A program made the translations under genes and the position numbers. The notes below the pieces were generated by a model. It worked only from the letters and a program-made list of their open reading frames with translations, was not told the DNA's origin and did not search any database. Below are positions 56,529 to 64,000 of a stretch of DNA of 64,000 nucleotides, in pieces; position 1 is the first letter of the stretch; every line of letters starts with the position of its first letter. This DNA comes from Acinetobacter sp. NIPH 298 (GTDB taxonomy: Bacteria > Pseudomonadota > Gammaproteobacteria > Pseudomonadales > Moraxellaceae), in contig NZ_KB850054.1 of the NCBI RefSeq assembly GCF_000369505.1, positions 471,208 to 535,207 on the forward strand, in the 5' to 3' direction.

Positions 56529-57215
56529 ATGAAGTTTTGGCATTTGATGAAATCGATAGATTTACTTGAAAGGCGGTTGACAAGATTGGGGCAGGCATTG
56601 CTTTGTTGCATCATCTTGTCATTTGGCACGCCATTATATGCAGCAGATCGCCCGAATATTGCTGGCTATATCTTGCATGTGCAAATGACGCCTGCCGTTT
56701 GTGCCTTAGATTCTTCAAAACAAAAACAACGTAAATGTCTAGAGGGATATTCGCTTACAATTTCAAGTCTACTTCCAGAAGTTCCTGTAAATCGTAATTG
56801 TGAAACGAAATCATCTGCTCAGCTTTCACCGCTGCAAGCAACCGTGGTTGCACGTGTGATGCCAAACGAAAATGAACGTGTACAGCTTTGGCAGAGTGTA
56901 GGGGGCTGCGTTCCGATGAATGCCAGTCAATATTTTAGGACGATTATTAACTTTGCAGAGCGCTTAAAAGTTCCAGCAGATCTAACCAGTCCAAATACAA
57001 TTGCGGTTCAGAAAGAAAGTCTTAGACAGCAATTCACCAAATTAAATCCATCCTTACCAGCGAATGGTATTCGCTTTAGCTGTCAATCCTCAAAATCAGA
57101 TTCGATTTTAACGGAAATACGCGTCTGTTATCAGAAAAATGGGCAATATAAACAATGTGCTAGCCATGTTGTGACAGGATGCCCAAATGAATTTACGATT
57201 AAAGGCAGTTATTAA
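56529..57215 (+). CDS. degenerate RNase T2-like exported protein
   Basis: 228 aa with a signal peptide (to AA-D about residue 39) and eight cysteines after it. The fold matches RNase T2 / RNase I: YILHVQMTPAVCAL at the first strand, GYSLTISSLLPE in the place of the CAS I motif and QLWQSVGGC in that of CAS II. The catalytic histidines are replaced (HGLWP-type His to Ser79, KHGTC-type His to Val124) and the CAS II Glu to Leu, so it is unlikely to cleave RNA. The C-terminal CYQKNGQYKQC still fits the fold. Confidence 0.65.
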   Translation: MKFWHLMKSIDLLERRLTRLGQALLCCIILSFGTPLYAADRPNIAGYILHVQMTPAVCALDSSKQKQRKCLEGYSLTISSLLPEVPVNRNCETKSSAQLSPLQATVVARVMPNENERVQLWQSVGGCVPMNASQYFRTIINFAERLKVPADLTSPNTIAVQKESLRQQFTKLNPSLPANGIRFSCQSSKSDSILTEIRVCYQKNGQYKQCASHVVTGCPNEFTIKGSY

Positions 57216-57381
57216 CTTTTTGACTGGCTTGATTTGTATTTTCTATCAGACTTTTGTTGAAATCATTCTCTTTTACATGCATAAGATGCTGCTTTAGAGT
57301 ACAATCTTTGCCGTTTATGATAATTCGATTGAGTCACAACTGAACTCAATCGTGCTAACGCACCTCATTGGAGAATATCAC

Positions 57382-58368
57382 ATGAAGCAACCCGTTCGTG
57401 TTGCCGTTACAGGCGCTGCAGGTCAAATTGGTTATAGCTTATTATTCCGTATTGCAAGCGGTGAAATGCTAGGTAAAGATCAACCTGTAATTTTACAATT
57501 GCTTGAAGTTCCTTTTGAGAAAGCTCAACAAGCGCTTAAAGGCGTGATGATGGAACTTGATGACTGTGCTTTCCCATTATTGGCGGGCATGATCGGGACT
57601 GATGATCCTAAAGTTGCATTTAAAGATGCTGACTATGCTTTGTTGGTCGGTTCTCGTCCACGCGGTCCTGGTATGGAACGTGCTGACTTGTTGAAAGTCA
57701 ACGGTGAAATCTTCATTGGTCAAGGTCAAGCATTAAACGAAGTTGCGAGCCGTGATGTTAAAGTATTGGTTGTAGGTAATCCTGCAAACACCAATGCTTA
57801 TATCGCAATGAAATCTGCTCCAGATCTTCCAGCGAAAAACTTTACCGCAATGTTACGTCTTGATCACAACCGTGCTTTGACTCAAATTGCTCAAAAAGCG
57901 GGTGTTGCTGTTTCTGATATCGAAAAATTAACAGTTTGGGGTAACCACTCTCCAACGATGTATGCTGACTACCGTTTTGCAACTGCAAATGGCGAAAGCT
58001 TAAAAGACAAAATCAACGATGCAGAATGGAATAAAGATACATTCCTTCCGACAGTTGGTAAACGTGGTGCTGCGATCATCGAAGCACGTGGTTTGTCTTC
58101 AGCTGCTTCAGCTGCTAATGCTGCAATCGATCATATGCGTGACTGGGCGTTGGGTACAAACGGCAAATGGGTAACTATGGGTATCCCATCTGACGGTTCT
58201 TATGGTATTCCAGAAGGCGTAATGTACGGTGTGCCAGTAACTTGTGAAAATGGTGAATACACACGTGTTGAAGGTCTTGAAATTGATGAATTCAGCCGTG
58301 AGCGTATGAACATCACACTTCAAGAACTTGAAGATGAACGTGCGGCAATTGCTGACATGTTAAAATAA
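57382..58368 (+). CDS. mdh: malate dehydrogenase
   Basis: 328 aa from the ATG with GGAGA nine bases upstream (a GTG ten codons earlier extends the frame). NAD-dependent malate/oxaloacetate interconversion in the TCA cycle. NAD motif [16 protein letters not shown], substrate loop [22 protein letters not shown] and the catalytic His in WGNHSPTMY show the long-chain, cytosolic-type MDH as in other Moraxellaceae. Monocistronic, terminator downstream. Confidence 0.97.
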   Translation: MKQPVRVAVTGAAGQIGYSLLFRIASGEMLGKDQPVILQLLEVPFEKAQQALKGVMMELDDCAFPLLAGMIGTDDPKVAFKDADYALLVGSRPRGPGMERADLLKVNGEIFIGQGQALNEVASRDVKVLVVGNPANTNAYIAMKSAPDLPAKNFTAMLRLDHNRALTQIAQKAGVAVSDIEKLTVWGNHSPTMYADYRFATANGESLKDKINDAEWNKDTFLPTVGKRGAAIIEARGLSSAASAANAAIDHMRDWALGTNGKWVTMGIPSDGSYGIPEGVMYGVPVTCENGEYTRVEGLEIDEFSRERMNITLQELEDERAAIADMLK

Positions 58369-58394
58369 TTTATCTATTTTTAGATAAGTTTGAG

Positions 58395-58421
58395 AACGCC
58401 TTCATTTGAAGGCGTTTTTTT
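58395..58421 (+). terminator. mdh terminator
   Basis: AACGCCTTC-ATTT-GAAGGCGTT followed by TTTTT. Confidence 0.85.
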
Positions 58422-58530
58422 ATGCGTTAAAAATGATAAACACAAAAAGCAACAAGAAAATAAATGTCTTTTCTGCAACGACTTCTTGTTTGTTGTTAAA
58501 TTGGATATAGAAGATTAAAGGAGAAGAAAA

Positions 58531-58773
58531 ATGTTTGAGCAACAACCGACATTAGAATTATTGTTTGAACAGCTAGGACTTGGCGCCGATGAAGCCGCAA
58601 TTGAACGTTTTGTCCAAACACATCAACTCAGTGCTGGACAAAGACTGCATGAAGCTGAGTTTTGGAGTGCAGGACAAAGAGATTTCTTAAAAAGTCATAT
58701 TGATAAAGATGATGAGTGGGCGATCGTGATTGATGAACTGAATCAGCAATTACACCTTGATAGTACGCATTAA
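58531..58773 (+). CDS. DUF2789 small protein
   Basis: 80 aa acidic protein. TLELLFEQLGLGADEAAIERF and LHEAEFWSAGQRDFL match DUF2789 (common in Acinetobacter/Pseudomonas, unknown function). AAAGGAG lies upstream. Its original terminator hairpin (AAATAAAGCTCAC / GTGAGCTTTATTT) has been split by the MITE. Confidence 0.85.
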   Translation: MFEQQPTLELLFEQLGLGADEAAIERFVQTHQLSAGQRLHEAEFWSAGQRDFLKSHIDKDDEWAIVIDELNQQLHLDSTH

Positions 58774-58782
58774 AAAATCAAA

Positions 58783-59083
58783 AAATAAAGCTCACATGAT
58801 TAGGGTCTGTTGACATTTCAGCCATGCATTGCGTTATAGGCAAAAACGACTCAAACAAGGCATGAAGCGCAGGCAATGGCGATCCCCTTGTCAAGTTTCA
58901 TAACGAAGTTTGGGGAAGTTTTAGCCATAACCCTATGGGACAGGGGCATTTTTTGCTGCTACTGCGTTATGTCTTGCTCATTTAGAATGACTAAATTTCG
59001 CAAAACATGCCTTGTACCATCTAAAAAATGTCCACTGTCGCAAGCATCTGTGAAATGTCAACAGACCCTAGTGAGCTTTATTT
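58783..59083. terminator. split terminator hairpin, interrupted by the MITE
   Basis: Arms AAATAAAGCTCAC (58783-58795) and GTGAGCTTTATTT (59071-59083) are 13-bp perfect complements, now 275 bases apart. Removing the MITE leaves loop ATGATTA between them. The arms are co-axial with the MITE ends, so a long hairpin can still form in principle. Confidence 0.6.
58801..59070. mobile_element. MITE (270 bp, 20-bp perfect terminal inverted repeats)
   Basis: TAGGGTCTGTTGACATTTCA at the left end and its exact complement at the right. The outer TA on both sides fits a TA target duplication. The inside has another inverted pair (ACAAGGCATG 58855-58864, CATGCCTTGT 59006-59015) and ATTTAG-AATGA-CTAAAT. No transposase; an open frame of 81 codons across the right end does not look like a gene. 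Presumably mobilised in trans by an IS with the same ends (Tc1/mariner-IS630 or TA-targeting IS5 subgroup). Confidence 0.8.
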
Positions 59084-59595
59084 CGTATGAGAGCTTTAAA
59101 CCAGTCTTCCTGACGGATTAACTTAAATGCTGAATGTTCTTGTAATAACGCTAAATCATAGTCGATACATGACACATATTTTTTCAACCAGTGTTGAGTT
59201 AAAGCATGTTCTTTTTTAGCGGTTGAGGCATAGGCCAAAAAGAAATAAATATCCACATGATGGTTATGTGCCAAAGGTTTTAAAATTTGCTGGGTAATTA
59301 AAGCAAAGCGCTGCTCTTTGGTCAGTTCAAAGTACATCATATATGCTTTGGCTAAATATAAAGACAAATTCAAATACAAGCTCAGGGGCATTTCATCATT
59401 TGCAATGCGTGCCTGTTCAAGCAGGACGATGGCTTCTTGTAAAAAATGCACTTGTTCCTGACGAATATGGCTCAGCATGACCAATTGCAAGCGCAAGTCA
59501 GCACGTTCTAAAGCCAGCTCTGGTGTGTCACTCGATAGATAGAGTTGATCTGTTTCACCAATACGAGCAATTACATCTTTGGTTTCATTCGTCAT
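59068..59595 (-). CDS. uncharacterised helical repeat protein
   Basis: 175 aa, alpha-helical, TPR-like pattern (LRLQLVMLSHIRQEQVHFLQEAIVLLEQARIAN, LYLNLSLYLAKAYMMYFELT). No signal peptide. Its stop codon TAG is formed by the last base-pairs of the MITE: the insertion changed the stop from TAA to TAG without altering the protein. Function unknown. Confidence 0.7.
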   Translation of the reverse strand: MTNETKDVIARIGETDQLYLSSDTPELALERADLRLQLVMLSHIRQEQVHFLQEAIVLLEQARIANDEMPLSLYLNLSLYLAKAYMMYFELTKEQRFALITQQILKPLAHNHHVDIYFFLAYASTAKKEHALTQHWLKKYVSCIDYDLALLQEHSAFKLIRQEDWFKALIRNKAH

Positions 59596-59707
59596 TCATT
59601 GATCCAAAATCGTCAGTTATGCTTAGATATATAAGGCTATTTGTCGCGATTTAAAGGTTGATATGCCATAAACTTCACAACCTTACTTTGTCTGCGTGTT
59701 TATGCAG

Positions 59708-60316
59708 TTATCCATTCCAAATTGAATTACTACTCCGTAGCCACGCTGTAATGGATAAGCGCTGTTGCTTTGACCGCAACACTTCATGTAATAAATCACT
59801 TTGGAAGATGACAAGGCGGTTTGATACAGGTTGGATGATGTGCCATTGATCATTTTTATCTTGGAGTCGTAACTGACCACCCCAATCTTCTTGCCAGCTT
59901 TCGTGTAAGTAAAAAACGGTTGAAATCATACGATCATTCTTTTGTTGAGGATTGTCGCGATGCAATGCGTAAAACTCACCTGCGTTATAACAAGCAAAAT
60001 GAGCTTCGACTTCTTTAATCCCCAAATAGAATGCTTGATTCAATGCCTGCGATAAGTTTTCTAAGGTGTTGATATGCTTTTCAGCAATTGGGAGTTGATC
60101 ATCAATCCACAAAATGTGATCACTTCGAATATGGCTGACCACACCATTTTGTATACCTGCTGCTCGAAATGCTTCCAAATTTGAACTACATTCTTGAACC
60201 AGATCTCGCACATATTCATGTGGGTATACATCGTCCAGCAAAGCAAATCCAGACGTATTTAAATCATCTAAAATTTGATCAATATTCCAAGATGTAGGAA
60301 GCGAGGTGAATTGCAT
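59708..60316 (-). CDS. 2OG-Fe(II) dioxygenase (prolyl-4-hydroxylase-like)
   Basis: 202 aa from the ATG with GGA five bases upstream (two earlier ATGs are in frame; unsure). Iron ligands: HXD in YALHRDNP and the distal His in SDLLHEVL, with the 2-oxoglutarate Arg in RLSITAW. Matches the P4Hc type, which hydroxylates peptides or amino acids; substrate unknown. Transcribed toward the TPR-like gene. Confidence 0.85.
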   Translation of the reverse strand: MQFTSLPTSWNIDQILDDLNTSGFALLDDVYPHEYVRDLVQECSSNLEAFRAAGIQNGVVSHIRSDHILWIDDQLPIAEKHINTLENLSQALNQAFYLGIKEVEAHFACYNAGEFYALHRDNPQQKNDRMISTVFYLHESWQEDWGGQLRLQDKNDQWHIIQPVSNRLVIFQSDLLHEVLRSKQQRLSITAWLRSSNSIWNG

Positions 60317-60434
60317 ACAGTTCCAGTTAACATTCATTTGATTACAGTACAATTTTAGATGATCACATCAACGTTAAAGAATAGCCTTTATTTTCATGAT
60401 AAACTATCCTTTGAATTGAGGAATAATTGTCAAC

Positions 60435-61292
60435 ATGAATTACCGTCACCATTTCCATGCAGGTAACTTTGCCGATGTTATGAAGCATGTACTTTTGCTT
60501 CAACTGCTTACTCGTTTAAATGCTAAAGATAAACCATATCGGTATATCGACACCCATGGTGGGGCGGGTAAATATAATTTATCACTTGCACCATCACAAA
60601 AATCAGGCGAGTTCCTCACAGGAATTCATCGTTTAGTGCAATTAAGCGAGATGGAAAAGCGCCAAGCACCTGAGTCTATTCAGGAGTTTTTAAAATTGGT
60701 TGGCAAGATACGCGAGCAGGAAGGTAAGGGGAGTTACCCGGGTTCACCTTGGTTTGCTTTACAAGCAATGCGAGATATTGATAAAGCGACTGTATTTGAA
60801 ATGCAGCGCGATGTATTTGCCGAGTTGCGTCACAATATTCATGATAAACGCATGGGCTTACATGAGCGTGACGCTTATGAAGGTTTGTTTGGAGTTATTC
60901 CGCCAAAAGAAAAACGCGGATTGGTGATGATTGATCCACCATATGAATTAGAGCGTAAAGACTTTCCGCAATTGGTTGAACTTTTACAAGTCGCGCATAG
61001 CAAGTGGCCAACAGGTGTATTTGCGGTTTGGTATCCAATTAAAGATCGTGCCATGATCGAGCGTTTTGAAAAGAAAATGTTTAAAACTGGAATCCGTCGT
61101 CAATTGGTCTGCGAAATTTGTGTATGGCCTGATGATACGCCAGTTGGATTAAATGGTTGTGGCTTACTGGTGATTAACCCGCCGTGGAAGTTCTCAGAAG
61201 ATGCTGATCAGGCTTTACAATGGTTATTTCCACATTTGCGTATGAGTGAAAATGGTGGTCATGCTGCAGTACGTTGGTTGGTGGGTGAGTAA
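60435..61292 (+). CDS. rlmJ: 23S rRNA (adenine2030-N6)-methyltransferase RlmJ
   Basis: 285 aa. Starts MNYRHHFHAGNFADVMKHV, the family hallmark, with the SAM-binding region at YIDTHGGAGKYNL and the catalytic DPPYE in LVMIDPPYELERKDFP. Methylates A2030 of 23S rRNA. Followed by pssA after 38 bases; possibly co-transcribed. Confidence 0.96.
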   Translation: MNYRHHFHAGNFADVMKHVLLLQLLTRLNAKDKPYRYIDTHGGAGKYNLSLAPSQKSGEFLTGIHRLVQLSEMEKRQAPESIQEFLKLVGKIREQEGKGSYPGSPWFALQAMRDIDKATVFEMQRDVFAELRHNIHDKRMGLHERDAYEGLFGVIPPKEKRGLVMIDPPYELERKDFPQLVELLQVAHSKWPTGVFAVWYPIKDRAMIERFEKKMFKTGIRRQLVCEICVWPDDTPVGLNGCGLLVINPPWKFSEDADQALQWLFPHLRMSENGGHAAVRWLVGE

Positions 61293-61330
61293 CCCGCCGA
61301 CGTCAAAATATTGTCGAGGAATTGAAAATA

Positions 61331-62164
61331 ATGACAAATTCTCCTAAACCTGATTCTGATTCAAATAAAGATGGGCGTTCTTTTGATCGCATTACATTTG
61401 AAGTGGAAGAAGAAGAGCATACGCACGAAGGGCAAAAAGTAAAACGTCGTGGTATTTATCTATGGCCAAACTTAATTACAACAGCGGCACTTCTATCTGG
61501 TTTTTACTCAATTATTGCGAGTATGAATGGAAACTTTAATCAAGCCATCTATGCGATTTTCCTCGCTGCATTGCTTGATGGATTAGATGGACGAGTGGCG
61601 CGTGCGATTGGTGCACAGAGTGCCTTCGGCGAACAATATGATTCATTATCTGATCTGCTGGCTTTTGGGGTTGCACCTGCAATCTTAATGTATAGCTGGA
61701 GCTTACATGATTTAGGACGTATTGGTTTAGCGTGTTGCTTTATCTATACCGCATGTGCGGCATTCCGCTTGGCACGTTTCAATGTGCAAATTGGTGTGGT
61801 GGATAAGCGTTACTTTATTGGTATCGCTAGCCCGCTTGCTGCGGTCACTGTGATTTCACTGGTTTGGGTCGGACGCGATTATCCATTTATCTTTGATTTA
61901 AAAGATATTGTGATTCAAGTTATTAACTCTGTCGTTATGGTCGGGATAGGGTTGTTGATGATTTCAAATATCAAGTATTACTCATTTAAACAAATGGATC
62001 GTAAACGCGTACCATTTGTCGTGATGTTGCCTGTAGTCTTGATTTTTGCTGCGATCACGTACAACATTCCAGTAGGTATCTTGATTGTATGTATCCTGTA
62101 TGTGCTCTCAGGGTTTGTAACGACTTTATTTGCGAAAAAGAATGACTCAAAAATAACAACTTAA
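61331..62164 (+). CDS. pssA: phosphatidylserine synthase
   Basis: 277 aa from the ATG with GAGGAA nine bases upstream. CDP-alcohol phosphatidyltransferase motif is complete: DGLDGRVARAIG ... FGEQYDSLSD (DGX2ARX8GX3DX3D). About eight transmembrane helices; a hydrophilic 45-residue N-terminus. Makes phosphatidylserine from CDP-diacylglycerol and serine, first step to phosphatidylethanolamine. Type II (Bacillus-like), not the soluble E. coli type. Confidence 0.92.
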   Translation: MTNSPKPDSDSNKDGRSFDRITFEVEEEEHTHEGQKVKRRGIYLWPNLITTAALLSGFYSIIASMNGNFNQAIYAIFLAALLDGLDGRVARAIGAQSAFGEQYDSLSDLLAFGVAPAILMYSWSLHDLGRIGLACCFIYTACAAFRLARFNVQIGVVDKRYFIGIASPLAAVTVISLVWVGRDYPFIFDLKDIVIQVINSVVMVGIGLLMISNIKYYSFKQMDRKRVPFVVMLPVVLIFAAITYNIPVGILIVCILYVLSGFVTTLFAKKNDSKITT

Positions 62165-62180
62165 AATCAGGAGGTTCAGT

Positions 62181-63242
62181 ATGCCAATGTTGATGAGTAA
62201 CAATCAATTAAAGCAACTGAACCTCAATAAGTCAGATGCTTTAACTTTTTACCCGCCCAAAGGTTTATTTAAAATCGTTTATCAGGCGTTGATTCTGCCG
62301 AATCTGCCAGCACCTTTTCATTATCTGAATTTCATTAGTTTAATTGGTCAGCCACGTATTCCGATTTGCTATAACGCCAGTGCGATCACCACAACAGCGA
62401 TTGATACGGCAACGGTATTAGTGAGCAGCAGTGTAGCAACAGTTGGACATCTCAAAAGTTATAGTGCCAAAGAGCAATGCCAATTTGAAATTGATCGCTA
62501 TCAATTTCTTGATATTGATGATATCCAAGTCGAATCACCCAATTATTATTTTAAACGATTTGATGAAGAATTAAGTTGTCAGTTAAAAGTAAATACGTAC
62601 ACTGAAATCGAAAATCATTCGGCTTTGCAATGGGGTGTCGCTGACTATTGGTATGCAAGGTGCCAGTGTGAAGGTGAAATTATCTATAAAGAACAAAAAT
62701 ATCAAATAGAAGCACAAGGTATTCTGAAGCATGCCAGAGCAGTTTATTTGCCATTTATCGCCTTTCATTTTTTTACTTATCAAATTATTCAAATTCGTTC
62801 AGATCTTCAAATCATACTTTCTGAGTTAAGGAATCAATGGAATAACATCATTTTTTCAAGAATTGAAATCCAGCACGACCAACAACAGACCATACTTTAT
62901 GATCAGCACGTTATTTTTGATGTAACACGGGTTTATCCTAAAATCCAAACACCAAATGGGCGTGATATGTATCTAGCTCGAGAGTTTATTTGGCAATGTC
63001 AGGAAAATAATCAAGTTACTTTTCACCTGAAAGCACAAAGTCGAGGCGATTATAAATTTGGTTTAGCCGCAGGTTATGTGGGAAGTTTTCACTATCAGTT
63101 AATTTGGAAAAATGAATCATACGAAGGCACGGGGTATTGTGAATATATCGATTGCCGCCCTTTGCATTGGCAAGAAAAGAGTAAAACTGAACAAATATTA
63201 GATCAAATTCCACATTTTCAGCCTTATTTGTGCAAGAAATAG
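62181..63242 (+). CDS. uncharacterised protein, possibly DUF6670
   Basis: 353 aa. Start follows AGGAGG by six bases. Mostly beta-rich without signal peptide; begins MPMLMSNNQLKQLNLNKSD and contains FYPPKGLFKIVYQALILPNLP and a C-terminal GLAAGYVGSFHYQLIWKNESYEGTGYC-type region. Looks like the DUF6670 family (tentative), which may be lipocalin-like. It follows pssA by 16 bases and may be co-transcribed, so a membrane-lipid role is possible but unproved. Confidence 0.55.
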   Translation: MPMLMSNNQLKQLNLNKSDALTFYPPKGLFKIVYQALILPNLPAPFHYLNFISLIGQPRIPICYNASAITTTAIDTATVLVSSSVATVGHLKSYSAKEQCQFEIDRYQFLDIDDIQVESPNYYFKRFDEELSCQLKVNTYTEIENHSALQWGVADYWYARCQCEGEIIYKEQKYQIEAQGILKHARAVYLPFIAFHFFTYQIIQIRSDLQIILSELRNQWNNIIFSRIEIQHDQQQTILYDQHVIFDVTRVYPKIQTPNGRDMYLAREFIWQCQENNQVTFHLKAQSRGDYKFGLAAGYVGSFHYQLIWKNESYEGTGYCEYIDCRPLHWQEKSKTEQILDQIPHFQPYLCKK

Positions 63243-63272
63243 ACACTCGTCGCAATAAATGAAAAAAAGGGG

Positions 63273-63300
63273 TTGTGTGGAGTTAGAAATGCTGTAGAAT
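63273..63300 (+). promoter_or_regulatory. upstream rRNA operon promoter
   Basis: TTGTGT at 63273-63278 and TAGAAT at 63295-63300 with 16 bases between. Probably one of two tandem promoters of the rRNA operon. Confidence 0.45.
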
Positions 63301-63412
63301 GCACATCCATCGGCGGTGATGCAGATAAAAACTTGTTGAGAAACAAGGATTTGGATTGAAAGGTTTGAATCTTGTGTTTGAGAATAAGTTTTAAAAATAT
63401 CTAAATTGCCTG

Positions 63413-63440
63413 TTGACTTTTAAGAGATTGAGAGTAATAT
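63413..63440 (+). promoter_or_regulatory. main rRNA operon promoter
   Basis: TTGACT at 63413-63418 and TAATAT at 63435-63440, spacing 16; followed by a GC-rich discriminator (AGCCGACC) and preceded by an A/T-rich stretch resembling an UP element, as in stringently controlled rRNA promoters. The leader to 63644 has no gene; a GGTACC-CTTTAAAG-GGTAC-like hairpin at 63618-63634 may be an RNase III/processing element. Confidence 0.65.
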
Positions 63441-63644
63441 AGCCGACCTAGCTTGATGGTGACGAATCATCGAGAAGATCATTAAGAATTGAAGAAGAAC
63501 AACTTGTGTGGATTTTTACTGGTTAATCGATCGAAATTATTTTCATTGATTAGATGGTAGAAATTACTCGAAGTTTATTTGAGAAATATTTGTCAGAAAA
63601 TTGATGAGCCAAGATTGGTACCCTTTAAAGGTACTACTGATTTT

Positions 63645-64000
<356 letters not shown>

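Noticed and set aside
58876..59121. 81-codon reading frame on the + strand across the MITE
   Set aside because: It runs from inside the transposon through the right inverted repeat into the host terminator and the antisense of the TPR-like gene, and has an odd, cysteine-rich composition; it is an accidental frame.

Overview
The window is a stretch of chromosome from an Acinetobacter species (Gammaproteobacteria, Moraxellaceae). The evidence is the low-GC, A/T-ending codon use, the close match of the housekeeping proteins to Acinetobacter gene content (a lipoprotein gene inside leuCD-leuB, ptsP next to rppH, thyA-folA, the FimV gene pair), and the 5' part of a 16S rRNA gene at the right edge. 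I cannot assign a species. Nearly all of the sequence is core genome. The clearly accessory parts are a small block at 5.7-8.6 kb and one short non-autonomous transposon at 58.8 kb.

Layout: 0-5.5 kb holds a YbaY-like lipoprotein, ptsP (nitrogen PTS enzyme I), rppH (mRNA 5'-pyrophosphohydrolase), a HAD phosphatase and a LysR regulator. 5.5-8.6 kb holds a small DUF2061 membrane protein with a Fur-like box, an XRE regulator divergent from three uncharacterised envelope genes, and a Phd/VapC toxin-antitoxin pair. 8.7-12.7 kb is the leucine operon leuC-leuD-(lipoprotein)-leuB. 12.7-20.7 kb carries infA, an AraC regulator, truA, an asparaginase, a FimV-like protein encoded as two genes, and asd. 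20.9-30.2 kb carries an EEP-family membrane protein, a probable small RNA, a lipid A acyltransferase, a macrodomain protein, uup, slyX, topA and a metzincin-like protein. 30.4-39.6 kb carries an HdeD-like membrane protein, a UvrD/Rep-type helicase, an RRM protein, an ASCH protein, a cation/proton antiporter, rpmB-rpmG and an aldehyde dehydrogenase divergent from a TetR regulator. 39.7-51 kb carries purU, tonB-exbB-exbD, msrA, thyA-folA, xpt and a second TonB-like protein. 51-63.2 kb carries miaB-phoH-ybeY, slt, a degenerate RNase T2-like protein, mdh, a MITE, rlmJ and pssA. An rRNA operon starts at the right edge.

The most interesting signal is in the 248-base gap at 22028-22275. A near-perfect GacA-type upstream activating sequence precedes a -10 element, and about 165 bases follow with eight GGA triplets, several in hairpin loops, ending in an intrinsic terminator whose own loop is GGA. 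This is the architecture of RsmX/Y/Z (CsrB-type) RNAs that titrate CsrA/RsmA. Other signals worth checking are tandem ACTAAG-N5-CTTAGT operators at the XRE gene, one of them lying between the -35 and -10 of the divergent promoter; a 270-bp MITE inserted in a terminator loop exactly at a stop codon; an RNase T2-fold protein lacking both catalytic histidines; a pair of perfect inverted DnaA boxes; and a perfect 20-bp palindrome between the aldehyde dehydrogenase and its TetR neighbour.
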